NCBI GenBank assembly: GCA_047967505.1
Contig: CM106539.1
Reading direction: 5' to 3' (one strand)
Length of the DNA stretch: 64,000 bases
Origin: Dipteris shenzhenensis
Lineage: Eukaryota; Polypodiophyta; Polypodiopsida; Gleicheniales
Shown: piece by piece, positions 21,072-32,935 of the stretch
How positions within the stretch are numbered: position 1 is the stretch's first letter
How the letters are laid out: every line of letters starts with the position of its first letter
Translations under genes and position numbers: made by a program
The notes under the pieces: model-generated
Databases searched by the model: none
Told to the model about the DNA's origin: nothing
The model's input: the letters and a program-made list of their open reading frames with translations, nothing else

Positions 21072-21713
21072 TGTTGGGAATTGTGTGATCAAGGGATTGC
21101 TCTATGATCATGTGTGTGTGTGTGTGTGTGTAGCACACTAAGTGCTATGATACTATGACATAAGTGATGATAGTGCCTTTGATTTAGGAGTCCCTATGAT
21201 ATAGGGTTGATTGCCTATGATGTAGGAGAGGTGCCTTTGATCTAGGCCACCCTCTCTCTCTCTATAAAAGAGAGGATTTTCTCTCAAATCAAGGGAACAT
21301 TTTGCACTTGGTTCCCACACTCTCTTCCATGATGTCCATCTTCTCTCCCACTCCCCAAAAGGTTAGACATTGTGTGAATGGATTATAGATGAGTACTTGT
21401 GACCTTTCAAAGAAAGAGGAAGAAAGAGAAAAATCTAAGGTGTAACTTAGAAGGTAGAAGGTGCTAGTAGGGATTGATGTAAGATCCTAATGGTGTTAGG
21501 GTTAGCAAAGTAAGTATAGTGTATTCTCGTTATCCTCCTTAAGTCTGATATTTGATTTGAGTGGAATTGGATTCTCATCAGACTATGTCTTTGACCTACC
21601 ATGCTTGTAAGTCTAAAGTTTTGCATGACATTTTCCTTGCTTCTTTGCTTTGATGTTCTTTCAAAATCCATTTTATGGATTATAGTTCATTGTGGCTTTA
21701 TCTGCGTCATCAA
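21072..21713 (+). repeat. Probable 3' LTR of a decayed retroelement (right end uncertain)
   Basis: It starts TGTTGGGAATTG after a polypurine tract, has a (TG)10 microsatellite at 21111-21130 and a TATA box tctataaaag at 21261-21270. It plausibly ends at gcgtcatca near 21713. No second copy or target duplication was found, so the end is a guess. Confidence 0.5.
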
Positions 21714-23170
21714 AATGAAAGGAGTCTGATAATACACCATATAAACCCCTAAAATGAGGACTGGCTGAAGAGGTTTATTGCATTTTGGGTTCTAGGAAAG
21801 TTGAGCCCAAGTTGCTTTTGAGAAAGTTGCCAGTGAAAATAATTCATCATCCTCATTGGAAGGTTCTTGTGTGATTTCCATTGTGTCTGGCATGGTTGTT
21901 GTGACACATGTAGGTATCATGAAGCTTGATGATGAATTTTGTACTAAGGAAGGTTCTTGTGTATCTCCCAAAGTAGATTCCCTTCTTGTGTTATTGTCTC
22001 TTTTTTGAAGACAAGTTCTTGTTTAAATGCCATTTGCAAGTATATAGTCAGAACATAATAAAAAAGGTGATAACAATGGAAGAACAACTGTAGACGTACT
22101 TTGAGAGTCAAAAAGTATAGCAACCACTGTGTACAAAACTCCTTCATTTTCTGTCTTGGAAAAATTCTTCTTGCATTAAGCAAGAGACGTTACAACAATC
22201 CAATAAAAGTTGGCCCTGATAACATGATTGTTGGGACAAAATCCAAAGTAGTGGTTTGGTAACTATTATAACCAACTACTACCCAAGATAATGTATCAGA
22301 ATATTCTATTCTATCCTAGTCTATCTTGGGATGATGATCTAGCAGGGTGGTGAAACTAACCCTCAACACCTGGGACTCTTGGTGGATAGAGATTTTGGAA
22401 CAAAAAGACAAAGACACGAACCCTTTCATTGAAAGTACTCCTTGCTGTATTGCAAGTTAATTGTTTGGGTGCACTTAATCCCAATGTTTCCCTCATGCTC
22501 AGTAGGGTGGCCTCCTCCCATGTAGAGATGCCTTCATCTATTGGCTGGTCTTACAATGTCTATGATTTAGTGTTAGGGTCTGTAATACTCTACTCAATAT
22601 CCTCAATTTTATCTTCAACATTGACATTAATGATAGGCTTGGTAGACACACTAGGTGGCACATCTTCTTGAGTAGTGTCTTCTCTAACTACTGGTGCCTC
22701 AGCCAAAATTTGCACATTAGAGTTGAAAAAATTTGTTTTTGAATTAGTAAACAAATCACATTTCTCAATGAATTACTCATGGCTAGGGGCTTTGTCCAGT
22801 TGGTGGGCTTGCATCTTCTCCATTTGTTGGGCTATGGTATGGTATGCATAAGCAACTGATGCAAAGGCTTCATAGGGTTACTTTGCAATTACCAGCAGCC
22901 AATTCTTCAAATCTGTCTAAAGACTTTGTGAGGTCTCAATTAATTGCATTTTCAACTCATCAATTTTAGTGGATGACATGAAATTACTCTCTATTTTTGA
23001 GACAGACTCTTGTGTAACTACCCGCGATAGGAGGTAGGGGATATCCATGGTGTGTGATCCTCCTTTATTGGTGCTTTTCCCTTGTCCTTGTGAGCAAGTT
23101 CTTGTGGTTCTACCTTTTTCAAGGTAGGTTCTTGTGGTTCTACTCTCCAATCTTTGCCTTAATTTTCCTA
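21714..23170. other. Decayed, mostly non-coding stretch
   Basis: Interrupted minus-strand coding-like fragments can be read (for example around 22650-22950), rich in Gln and Glu, but no known motif is visible. It probably belongs to the Copia relic to its right. Confidence 0.3.
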
Positions 23171-23975
23171 CTCTGCAGGCCTAAATTTGATGGTTTCTTC
23201 TCATTTGTTGATGATGAAGATTTTAAAGGCTTGAGTGATTGTTTTTGCCACAATAAGTGCAAGGATTGATCTTATAGCAATCTTTTTCAAGATGATTGGT
23301 CTTTCCATAGTGCTTGCATGCTTTGAATTTGATCTTTGATGAAAACTTCACTGCAAGTGCTTGAGTTTGCTCTTCACCCTTTCTTGAAGTCTTCTTTCTC
23401 TCTTCTTCTTATAGAGCACTGATGATACCCTGTATTGTTGGTTGGGGAAGATTCTTCAAGGTAGTCACAACATAATCATAATCTTGAGGCATACTCTTCA
23501 AGAGCACAACCATTGCAGCATCTTCAATAATTGGGGAGTTGATTGAGGCTAATTGTGTCATAAGATGACTCATAGTGTTGACATGAGCTACAACAGTGTC
23601 TCCATTCGTCTTATGTTCAAAGAACTTAATTTTCACATTCAACTTAGAAGTATGAGAGCTAGCACCAAATAACACCTCTAACTTATGCCAGGCCTCAAAA
23701 GGGGATTCCAGATCTAAAATATGATACACATAATCATCCCCCAATCCTAATGCAATGATTTCATAAGCTTTCTCTAGCCTTTTAGCATCTGCAGGTGTAG
23801 TTGAAGAAGAGTCACTTGCCTTCTCTTTACCTTTGGTGGTTGTGGTGGATTCACCTTCTTGTGATGATTGATTCCCTAGCTTGACCAAATCCCAAAATTC
23901 TCCTTCATAAAGCACAAATTTGATTTTCATTTGCCAAGTGTGGCCATTGAACTTGTCAATCTTAAAGGTGGCCAT
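23170..23975 (-). pseudogene. Copia-type gag relic with two zinc knuckles
   Basis: A 188-residue frame at 23975-23409 begins MATFKIDKFNGHTW, the DUF4219-like start of many plant Copia gags. It continues through a UBN2-like gag domain (AYEIIALGLGDDYVYHILDL; FEAWHKLEVLFG). It ends at an in-frame TAA. Beyond that stop the same frame keeps a basic stretch and two knuckles, CKHYGKTNHLEKDC (second Cys replaced by Tyr) and CTYCGKNNH, at about 23310-23245. So the gag was longer and is broken by one nonsense change and a lost zinc ligand. No matching LTRs or pol were identified nearby. Confidence 0.75.
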
Positions 23976-24369
23976 GAGAAGGTCTTACCTTTATAATCAA
24001 GCAGTGTCTACTCTCTTACATATGGTCAATTTTCCTTAACAAAGAAGTATCCCTCACCATACAAATGCAAGTTATTTGCTAAGTACTCAAAAAATCCTAA
24101 ATTATTATGAAAACATCCACAGAGTACAGTCGCCGAATGTAGGGTAATAAGTGATGATTAGAGGTGATTAGGATACATTATTTTCTTCAACGGTTGCAGC
24201 CATGGAAGGAGTATAGTACAAGCTCAGGGGGTTTGAACCCCAAATAGATTAGGGCTTGGAGGTGCAAGGCTAACACATGTGCTAGTTGGGAGCCAGTTAG
24301 GAACACATCCTAATGCCAGGCTTGTCCCAAGTGCTCTTATATGGTTAGCACAAGCGCTATTTCCACTAT

Positions 24370-24882
24370 TAGGGAGAGATGAAAAGAATAGCGATATGCC
24401 TTGGCACCCTATGGGCCCAAGAGCCTTTTAATGTAAAGAGAGGGAGAGTGCTAAAAGTAAAAGGGTTTTCCCTCCCTTTAAAAGGTGACATGTATAAAAG
24501 GCCAAAGGGTTGACTTTGGTCTTCATTGTTGTTTGCACAAGTTTGAATACAAGCTCCCTCTTCTCTTCCAAGAGTGTTTTGGGTATTCCCTTGTTTCCAT
24601 TGTAGTGCCCTCGTGTTTGCCACTCCATCCCCCTTCACTCTCTTCTTTCCTTCTCCTTCTCCCTCCCTTCTCCCCTCTCGAGCCCCTCTCTTCTCCCCTC
24701 TCCCCCTTCCCTCTCTCTCTCTCGTGGAAACACATATTGCATTAACTCAGAGGCTGCTTGAGTGACACATGCAGATGGCTCGTGTCTTGCATTGCCCTCA
24801 CAAGGAGTAGCTAGGAGTGGAGGTTCCATCAGCATCTCTTTAACATCCCCATGACATGCGAGTCACCATCGAGACCCACACA
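24370..24882 (+). repeat. 5' LTR of Gypsy element D (left edge approximate)
   Basis: It has a TATA box (tgtataaaag, 24491-24500), a pyrimidine-rich U5-like tract (24600-24725) and ends CACACA four bases before a primer site. A diverged copy lies at 30335-31190 and a reversed fragment at 57681-57790. The left edge cannot be set because similarity to the second copy fades. Confidence 0.65.
24491..24500 (+). promoter_or_regulatory. TATA box in the D-type LTR
   Basis: The word tgtataaaag is conserved in the second copy (30441-30448) and in the reversed fragment (57757-57767). This supports it as the LTR core promoter. Confidence 0.55.
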
Positions 24883-24886
24883 TTTT

Positions 24887-24904
24887 TGGCGCCGCTACTG
24901 GGGA
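24887..24904 (+). promoter_or_regulatory. Primer binding site of element D
   Basis: The sequence tggcgccgctactgggga differs from the site of element B at only two positions. It sits four bases after the LTR end, the same tRNA-Asp-type arrangement. Confidence 0.8.
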
Positions 24905-25389
24905 ATGGAGGTATGCTTTTGCATTGCACTTGTCTTGTTTCGTTATCTACCCATTGCACAAGGCTTCAAGCTTAACTTGGAGCTTTGGTAGTGGAGTTGT
25001 AGGAGGGGACAGAGTGAAGAAGTGAGAGTTTTGGATGGAAAATTTAGAAAATCTGTCATTTTCTGTTGGAGAGTCTTTTTGATCATTTGAAGCTTGTTTT
25101 TTATGTTTTTGAGTGTTTTGAGTTGGTAGGAAGATAGTTTGAAGATTGCTAAGGAGTGTATGATGTCTAAACACACAAAAAACAACAAAAAATGATGATT
25201 CTTGCTGAATTTCAAAGTTGTTTTGTGTAGTAAAACTCACCCCTCAAGAAATCTTGCATTTTGGCATTCAAAAAGTGTTTGTCTTTCAAGTTTTTTTCAT
25301 TGAGTAGGTAGCTAGGTAGCGTAGCAACCCCCTAGCATAGAAAAACCTGAATAGAAACTCAAAATCCCCCCAAAACTAGTCAACGACAT

Positions 25390-26090
25390 AGTGTTTCTCT
25401 ACCCCACGAGGCAGCATATTAGCGCTATCTCGCCAACCATTGCCATAGCCATAAACCATTGGTCAAACCTCATTGACTTGGTGCCATAGTCGTATCCCGC
25501 TGACCTAACTTCTGACCATAGCCTAACCTGTCACCTTGATTAAATGCATGTCAGAGTTAATTATCCTACCAACCTGATAGTCCTTGACCCATGGCCATAG
25601 CGTCTATCCCTGTGCCTGTCGTTCACTAAATGCATGTCTCCTTGACCCATGGCCATAGCATCTTATCCCGCGCCTGCCTTGCTATAACGTTATCCCGTCG
25701 ATTGGTGTCTTCAGTCATCCCCATTCCCATCGCAATAATTATTCTGCCAACCCCATTATCCCTTAGACCACTACTATCTTGCTAACCCCATGCCCTTTGC
25801 TATAATTATTCCACCAATCAGTGCATTAGTCACTATCCCCTCGACCCCATTTATCCCTCTAACCATTGCTTTAAGCTCATTCCTACATCCGTGGGGATAC
25901 CACCTACGTCCTATCCCATCTATCCTGTCGATCGACGTGTTATGTCCTATCCCACCGCTCGCTGTTTGACTGATACCAGTGCAATAGCCTATCCCTATGA
26001 CCGTTGCCATAGAGCTATCCCTCTGACTATCGCCATCATAGAGCTATCCCTCCAACCATGGGGATACGTCTGGGGTAGTCCATAATATAG
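25390..26090 (+). repeat. Degenerate repeat in the element D leader (ctatccc...gcc atagc words)
   Basis: The leader between primer site and gag contains many irregular copies of words such as ctatccc, gaccattgccatag and ccaacc about 25-60 bp apart. It has no convincing frame. It looks like a diverged minisatellite. Confidence 0.5.
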
Positions 26091-26307
26091 AATTTCAGGA
26101 ACTACAGCTCAGCCTGAGTGTGCCTAGTTAGAGGTCTTATGCATGCACTTGCGGTCTGGGAGAATTTTGTCTAAGGGTCCCACATCAGTGCTTCGAGCTG
26201 CTACGCTCAGCCCACCTTTTGCCCTATCAACCCAATCTGGAAGCTTGATTCCTAGCTCCCACTCGGTAATAGAACCTCGATAGGAGGATCTATCTAGCTC
26301 CGACAAG

Positions 26308-28763
26308 ATGGAGAGCTTTGACGAGGTAATGCAAGACCCATCGAGTCCAAGGGCTTCTGAAGCCCCATTCACTAGTGTGGCCTCTCCCAACTCTCCCATA
26401 CTTTCTATAGCATCCAAGTTGAGAGATATGTTCAGACATTTAGGCCAAACAGAGTCGACAAACATGGAGAACCCCTTTGCCAACATGACTATAGGAAGGG
26501 AAGGTCAGCAACATCCAGCTCCCGAAATGCAGGTTAGGACGGAAACCACCTTTGTGGACCTAGGACCCTCCTCCTTTGCAAGGCACCCCCAATGGGAACA
26601 CATGGATGATGAAGATCCATGGATGAGGTAATTCCGAGGGCAAGACCCCAACCGAGGAGATGCGGAGGATTCCATCTTATGAACCCCCAACAATCCATGT
26701 GCCACCAACTTTTGTCAACTATGGGGCTCCACAAGTTCCACCCTATCACCCATTGCATGGAACGACCGTGCCCATGCCCCAAGACCCTGGAGTACAGTCG
26801 TTTCCCTCCATACCTATTGCTCCAATGAATGCAAGCCTTGGTGCATTCGTTCCAATGCTAGTACCGGCAACTACATGGATACCACCACTAGGGCCAAGTT
26901 TAAGGCCACCCCTATGTCTCGTTAGGCCCACACTGGCACCACCCCCACCAACTACCCAAACAGTGTTAGTTGATGAGGCAATGCACATCTTGGTGAATGC
27001 CCTAGGAAGGGGGGCCATACCACCTCCACTCGCCCCAGTGTTTCCGACAGGGATTACGAATCCCTCAAGGAGTTGTCCCATAGCTATCTCCAAGTTAATG
27101 ACTAAATTCCTTGGAGAAGGAGAGCCGGTCTCCCACATGGAGAGATTCGAGCAAACATGTGAAGCATTTGGAGCTCCCGGGGACCTAGAAATGGCTAATG
27201 TGTTTGGTCTCAATTTGGATGGCAAAGCAGGCCAATGGTATAGGGCTCTCACCCCAGAAGAGAAAATCAATTGGGAGACGCGTGGGGTTCGCCCCTAATG
27301 GACATAAATGGAGCATAATTAACCAATTGTATGAGGTAAAGCATAATGATAAGGAGACCCTTTGGGATTACATAGCCAGAATCAAGCCCCTCAATGCCTG
27401 TTGTTGTTGCAAAGTGTACAAGCAGATGAGCAATGAATGATTGTTGCCCTGCTTTCTCATCGAATAGGCAGACCCAAAGCTGCACGACCACCTAATGGTG
27501 ATGAACCTACCTCTTTAGATATATGTAGCAAGGTAGCCATCCGTATAAGTGACAACATGATGGATACGGCTAATGTGGATAAAACTCTGATTCCATCAAA
27601 AATAGCTCCATCAGTTAGGTCTTTTAGTGTGGAAACGATCAAGAAGGAGACCAACGAGCCCAAGGGCTTGGATATGAGTGAGCTGGCCTCCAATTTGCTG
27701 AATCAACCAGGCCAACAGTGGAGATCAGGAACTTCCAAGGAGGCGCCAAGCAACCCTCACTTGTTTCCACGGAGAGACGACGTCTTGTGTGGGGTTTGCA
27801 ACAACAACCATCCCTCAATGAGGTGTTCGTGCCTGAGGGCAAGGTTGGCACTCTACTGCACACACTATCATAGGTGGGGAAACCATGATACCTCCCAATG
27901 CCGATTTTTGAGGTCCTTGCCCCCACCTATGTACCAAATGAGACCCCCATAAGCCCTAATGGCTCTGCCTAATCCTCTCAATGCACAAGGTGGCCCTTTG
28001 GCTAGTTCAAGCCAGTACACGGTTCAGCTGTATGCCACCCATAGTAGGCCCTCAACCTCCACTACCTTGTATGGCTCCAGTCAAGCAAGTATTGGTAGAG
28101 GAAGTGCCCAATGATTGGGAGGAGACAGATCTAGATCATGGACCCCTTGACTACTACCCCTATGAGGAAGGAAGTGGCACCCTAAGTCACTACCTCCTAC
28201 AAGAGGATCAGCAAGTTCTCATGTTCTAGATCGCTCCTGTGAACTCAAGGGCTAGAGACCTAAACTCTATTGCCCGAAGGCCCCCAATCCAATGCTATAC
28301 CTACCAAGGCCCCCATAGGGCAAGTGAATGCCCCTACAGAGGTACTTCGAATACTTTGGTGTCGTGCTTTAAATGTCAGGGGCCACATTTCTTGAAGGAC
28401 TGCCCCTGTAGGGATGTTACCCCCACCGCTCTGCCCACGACCAAACCACCACCCTTGTGCACCGTGGGGTGTGGAATCGAGCATCTATTCAAGCATTGTC
28501 CCTTGAGAAGACTAACAACCCCAGTCACCTCGCCTAAGAGCACCAACCTTAACTTGCTTAGTATTGAACAAGGCCAGGTGGTTGTAATACCCTTAAAGTT
28601 CATCACAAGGATGCAAGCCAAGGCACTAGGTAAGGCAATGAGGAAACTGGCAAGGAAAGATAAGGGGCCCCTACTGCAAGGCCCTGCGATCCCTCAACAT
28701 CCGCCGACCCAATCCAAGAAAACCATAAGGGTAGGTGATGGGTCTGACCAGGTGCTCATCTAA
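26308..28763 (+). pseudogene. Decayed Gypsy gag of element D
   Basis: Fragments in three frames form one gag: an N-terminal piece (26308-26631, MESFDEVMQDPSSP), a Pro-rich stretch and gag domain (26660-27298, KFLGEGEPVSHMERFEQTCE; GQWYRALTPEE), a shifted continuation (27300-27400, WDYIARIKPLN), then zinc knuckles CGVCNNNHPSMRC and HRWGNHDTSQC (27785-27900). A further knuckle set is CYTYQGPHRASEC, CFKCQGPHFLKDC and CGIEHLFKHC (28290-28505), followed by NLLSIEQGQ. Five knuckle-like motifs is unusual. At least two frameshifts and several stops make it non-functional. The order matches element C. Confidence 0.78.
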
Positions 28764-28959
28764 GGGATCCGATGAGGAGACAGCCACCCTCGCCACCTCC
28801 TCTACCTTCAAGCGTGCTTCCACCCAGGGTGACCCAGAAATACCTCCGAGCTCAGAGGTAAACAAGCCAATGCAGGCCCAAGGCATAGAATACTATCCAT
28901 CCAGCCTACCTAATGGGCCACCAAGGGGCGAAAGCGCTCAAGGTGCCAAAAAGGGTGGA

Positions 28960-29730
28960 TGAAGAGGAACGTTTCAGCTTCGATCGGTCAGAGGTTCCAG
29001 ATATGATGCAAAAAATGTTATAGGAGGACCCAGTATTGCAAAACCTACAGGAAGAAGGAGACCTTTATAGTTTTGAGGACTTGTTATCCATGGAAGGAGA
29101 GTCTTCACAAGAACCCTGCGAGAGTGCTGGGTGGGCTGCCTTCTTATCAACCAAGGCAAAATTTTGATTGCCTCCCTGCTAAGAGGGAATCCTATCCTTT
29201 GGCGTGACCTATCCAACTAGATGAATAGACCACTACTGCCCCCAGGCCTTGCCATCCCTAAGGCCAACCAATTGTCATTGGAGAAGGGGCAGAATTTACC
29301 CGAGGTTCCCATCAATAAGCTAGGCCAATAATTCGAGGGTAATGACACGAACACCGCTATCCCCATAATCTATCAACACCAAAAGGTTGATGCCATCCTA
29401 GATGGGGGGCAAGAGTGAGTGTTTGTACCAAGGAATGCTGGGTAAAGTTAGGGAAACCTGCACTTGAGCAAACCCATTTGGTAGTGAAGTTGGCGAATGG
29501 TAAAATTGCAGAACCCTTTGATGTTAATGCCAGGAGTCCTTACTGGCATTAACATTAAAGTATTTGGATTCATGTACCAAGTCACGCTAGTAGTCATGGA
29601 CTTTACCCGGTAGTTAGGATATGAGGTTATCCTAGGTAGAACCTTCTTACGAATGTCCAGGCTTATACATAACTAGCGTACTAATAACATCTATTTGTGG
29701 CATGAGGAACAAATCATGTGAGTGGACCTG
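28960..29730 (+). pseudogene. Broken retropepsin region of element D
   Basis: Around 29380-29430 the frame reads AILDGG, the protease active-site block seen as LDGGSGVN in element A, but it shifts directly afterwards. Downstream fragments fit the rest of the fold (TKECWVKLGKPALEQ; VVKLANGKI; YEVILGRTFL). No reverse transcriptase, RNase H or integrase follows before the next LTR. The element is therefore internally deleted as well as mutated. Confidence 0.6.
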
Positions 29731-30334
29731 CACACCTACTAGGCCCACCCATTATCAAGACACCTTTTCGTCGTGAAATTTGACACAACCGCCCTGACCA
29801 CATCACTGAAGCTATTCCAACCCTGTGAAAGTGAAGAGGATGAGAAGGAGTGTGATGAATTGTTGTATGCACCTCTTCCTGAGCTAGAATTCTCTCAGAA
29901 CTGGATGCCCATCTTAGCCAACATTGATGTCCCAGAGAAAATAAGGTTCTAAATCACCACCCTAGAGCTCGAGGGTCTGATCCAAGTGGTTCCCCTTAAA
30001 ATGTTTAACATGCTCAAACCCCGAGAGGTGAGCAAAGGAACGGTAAGGGTCAAAGCCCATTGGTTATCATACGTAGGTGCCACACCCCCTCACCATGAGT
30101 TCTCTTCCAATTGGGGATCCATGGTGAGTAAGATAACCTCCTATGCCTCAACCTAGGTGCTATTGACTTGTTTTCAAAGAGGCACACCCATACGATAAGT
30201 ACTTGGTCAGATAACACACCTAAGGGCGTGTTTTTTTACAGATGCAGTGCATATCACTAGGGTAAACACGGCGTATAATGCGTGATCGACCATGCAAAGC
30301 ATATCCGTCATTAGCAGAGTTAGGAGATAAATTG
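29731..30334. other. Unassigned end of element D
   Basis: Short broken frames only. The stretch lies between protease remnants and the second LTR, where pol would normally be. Nothing recognisable was seen. Confidence 0.35.
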
Positions 30335-31190
30335 TGTCTTGGATCCTATTAGGTCCAAGATAATTGTCAGTAGAAACCAAGAGAGCAATCAAGAGAGTTG
30401 AAAGTGTATAGGGTTGGCCCTCCCTTCAAAAGGTGGAATGTATAAAAGGGAAGACCTTTGACTTTGCTCTTTCGTTGTTGTATGCTCTCATTTGGAAATG
30501 CAATTTCAAGCTCTCTTATCCTCAACGGTGTTTTCTCTTGTTTTCTTTACATGCCTCTTGTGATTGCCACGCATCTCTCTTTCCCCCTTCATTCTCTTCC
30601 CCTTCCCCTTCTCATTCTCTCCTTTGTCCTTTTTTTCCTTGTGGAATCACAATTGCAACAACCCAGGAACACACATGGATGGCTATTGCATGGATTACTC
30701 TTAAGAAGGGTGGTTTGGAGTTGGCACTCCATCGTCATTCCTTGACTTTTCTTTCTCTCCATCTCTCCCATACATCATATCCATATGATGTACTAAGTGG
30801 TACACTGATATTTTCTACATCCACTTTGTCCTCTGTAGCACTACCTATATCATAAAGCTTCAAATCTTTTACTTCCCACTTAATGGTTCTTCCCACTACG
30901 TCACCAAGTTTGCATGTATCCATTGTTGCACCAAACACGCATCAACTGACATAGATACGCACGAAAACCCAATTTGCACACCCTGACATATATTGCCTGC
31001 ATCACTATTGAATATTGTCCACATGCAACAATAGTGCCGCCAATACTAAGTTCCACCATACCACCATTGTCCAACATATTGCCCACAACATGTTCAAGTT
31101 TCTAAAATTATCCTCCTACATAATTCAACATACTTACTCTCTCTCTACAAGATACCCACGACACATGAGTCACAATGGAGGACTACACAC
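30335..31190 (+). repeat. Second D-type LTR, interrupted
   Basis: It aligns with 24370-24882: cttggatcctat/ggtccaag, aaaaggtggaatgtataaaagg, actttgctctttcgttgttg and the C/T-rich tract. The two sequences part near 30745. About 400 bp of unrelated sequence follow, then the LTR end resumes (acgacacatgagtcac...ctacacac). A primer-site-like word follows at 31194, which is odd for a 3' LTR. Confidence 0.6.
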
Positions 31191-31193
31191 TTT

Positions 31194-31209
31194 TGGTGCC
31201 ATTGTCATT
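31194..31209 (+). promoter_or_regulatory. Degenerate primer-site-like sequence after the second D-type LTR
   Basis: The word tggtgccattgtcatt lies at the position where tggcgccgctactggg follows the first LTR. The next bases (aactacccattgcccaag) also match those after the first primer site. It indicates the start of another internal region. Confidence 0.5.
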
Positions 31210-32690
31210 AACTACCCATTGCCCAAGACTTAAAAGCATAATGAACGGCTATTGGATTTGGAGTATAGGAAGTGTGTGAGTGAAAAGAGAGTGTTTTGAA
31301 TGTTTTTAAGTGCTTTTGAAGTAGAATAATTGTCTAATCAAAGGAATAGATAGGTGTTTGGATTGCTAAGGTAGTGGTCTTATCAAATGCAAGCAAAAAC
31401 ATTTATCTGCATTTTGAAAACTCCTCCAATGTGCTCAATACTCATTGAATATTTGTTATTTGTTAGTTTTAGTAGGTAGAATAGGTAGATAGAACCCTCA
31501 AGACTGAATCTTGAACGAAAACACCTCCAAGTTAGGAAGCCCAAAGAATCAATTGACAACAAAGTGTTCATGTAAGCATTCACTTAGCACAATAGGCATT
31601 GACATATAAGTCAGCATGCTTACCAAAAGTGGACATTGACTTAGCATTTTCACCAACCCACTTCAAACTGGAGTTTTCTAGTATGTCCTTGTTGGATCTA
31701 TTCACATCAGGCACTAATATTTACAAAGAAAAAGCAAGCACATGGAGTTAACAAGAGGACACTGACCTTACAATTTGGACACTAACTTAGAAAAAGGGCA
31801 AAATTGCTACCAAGATCTCATAAATTCATACCATAACCTACACCCCTTCTCTAAATCTTGAGATGACTAAAGCACCCCTTCTATATGGAAACACTCTTTG
31901 AATTAAAATACCCCTTACATATGTATAATTTCTATAATTTCCCAACCCCTTCTGTTGAATGCACGCGCACCCTTTACATATTGCTCTAGTGAACTCCCAA
32001 AGGGCAGGTTCCATTCATCCTTCTTTGCAAATGCAAATGACAAAGTCCTATTCAAACTTCTCAGTGAAGCCGAATGACTAAAACCGTATCCTTCTCATTT
32101 TAAAAAAAGTGTAAAGACGTATTCGGCCTTCAAGTATGAACTGGTGTCCTATCATCTCAGCAAAGCAAAGTACCATAAGGTTTTCTATAATGGGTTCTGG
32201 AAAGGAGGCATCTTAGATTAGATCTGGGTGACAGGTAAAATTGCAAGTATCCTTGGACTTGGTTTCGGATGGCAAGCATCTTGGATTGGATCCAGTTTTG
32301 GTTCAGAAAGGGCGATACTCCTATGGTGGATTTGGAAAGGCGAGGGACTCGGGCTGGACCCAGATGACAGCGACCCTTGCAAATGATGAATCATAGCATT
32401 GATTCGAGGGCTGCCTCATTGCTGGCTGGAGTTTACGAGGTAATCTCTTTATAATTCTGGTACTAAGGCATCAATCATGGACTGATACCACCACCATTTA
32501 TAAGAGGGCAACTCGATGGTAATCACAAAACACTTCCTCTAATCCAACAGCATGAGATCTCAGAAACTTCTCCAACAATAGTTACAATTTAGTGTTACCA
32601 GGCATTAGACTTCAAAAGCAGGGTCTGATAATGCTCACCAATAATTCATCACATGACCTTTGCTCACCTTTGATGGAAGCAATTATTTAT
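31210..32690. other. Gene-free stretch
   Basis: No coding frame, RNA gene or clear repeat was recognised. The first part may be decayed retroelement leader, judging from the primer-site-like word before it. Confidence 0.4.
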
Positions 32691-32699
32691 CTTCTCAAA

Positions 32700-32935
32700 T
32701 ATCTTTCATTGAACAACATTTAGGGATGAATTGTATGGTAAAATAATTGCCAAAGCATACCCGAAGGGCCTTGATGATATGAATTAGTGTTCTGAAAGGG
32801 GGGGGAACCAATGTCCATATGGTAGCAAAGCAAGTCTTCTCTCTCTTCTTCAACCACAGTGAGAAGCAATGCATGGGATCGAGGCACATATCCTGCCTGC
32901 AGGCGCTTACTCAAGCTCTGCAACTTGTCGTGTAC
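32700..32935 (-). pseudogene. Frameshifted DYW domain remnant of the PPR gene
   Basis: Directly after the PPR frame ends, other minus-strand frames keep DYW-domain landmarks: LQSLSKRLQAGYVPRSHALL, VEEEREDLLCYH, then in a further frame IHIIKALRVC. In working DYW domains the His is followed by Ser-Glu, and CxDCH comes after LRVC. Here the text reads CYHMD and RVCFGNY, so the catalytic Glu and zinc ligands are gone. The first shift lies near 32940. The deaminase part is therefore dead in this copy. Confidence 0.75.

Noticed and set aside
24523-24835. Arg/Glu-rich minus frames
   Set aside because: They come from the pyrimidine-rich U5 tract of the D-type LTR.
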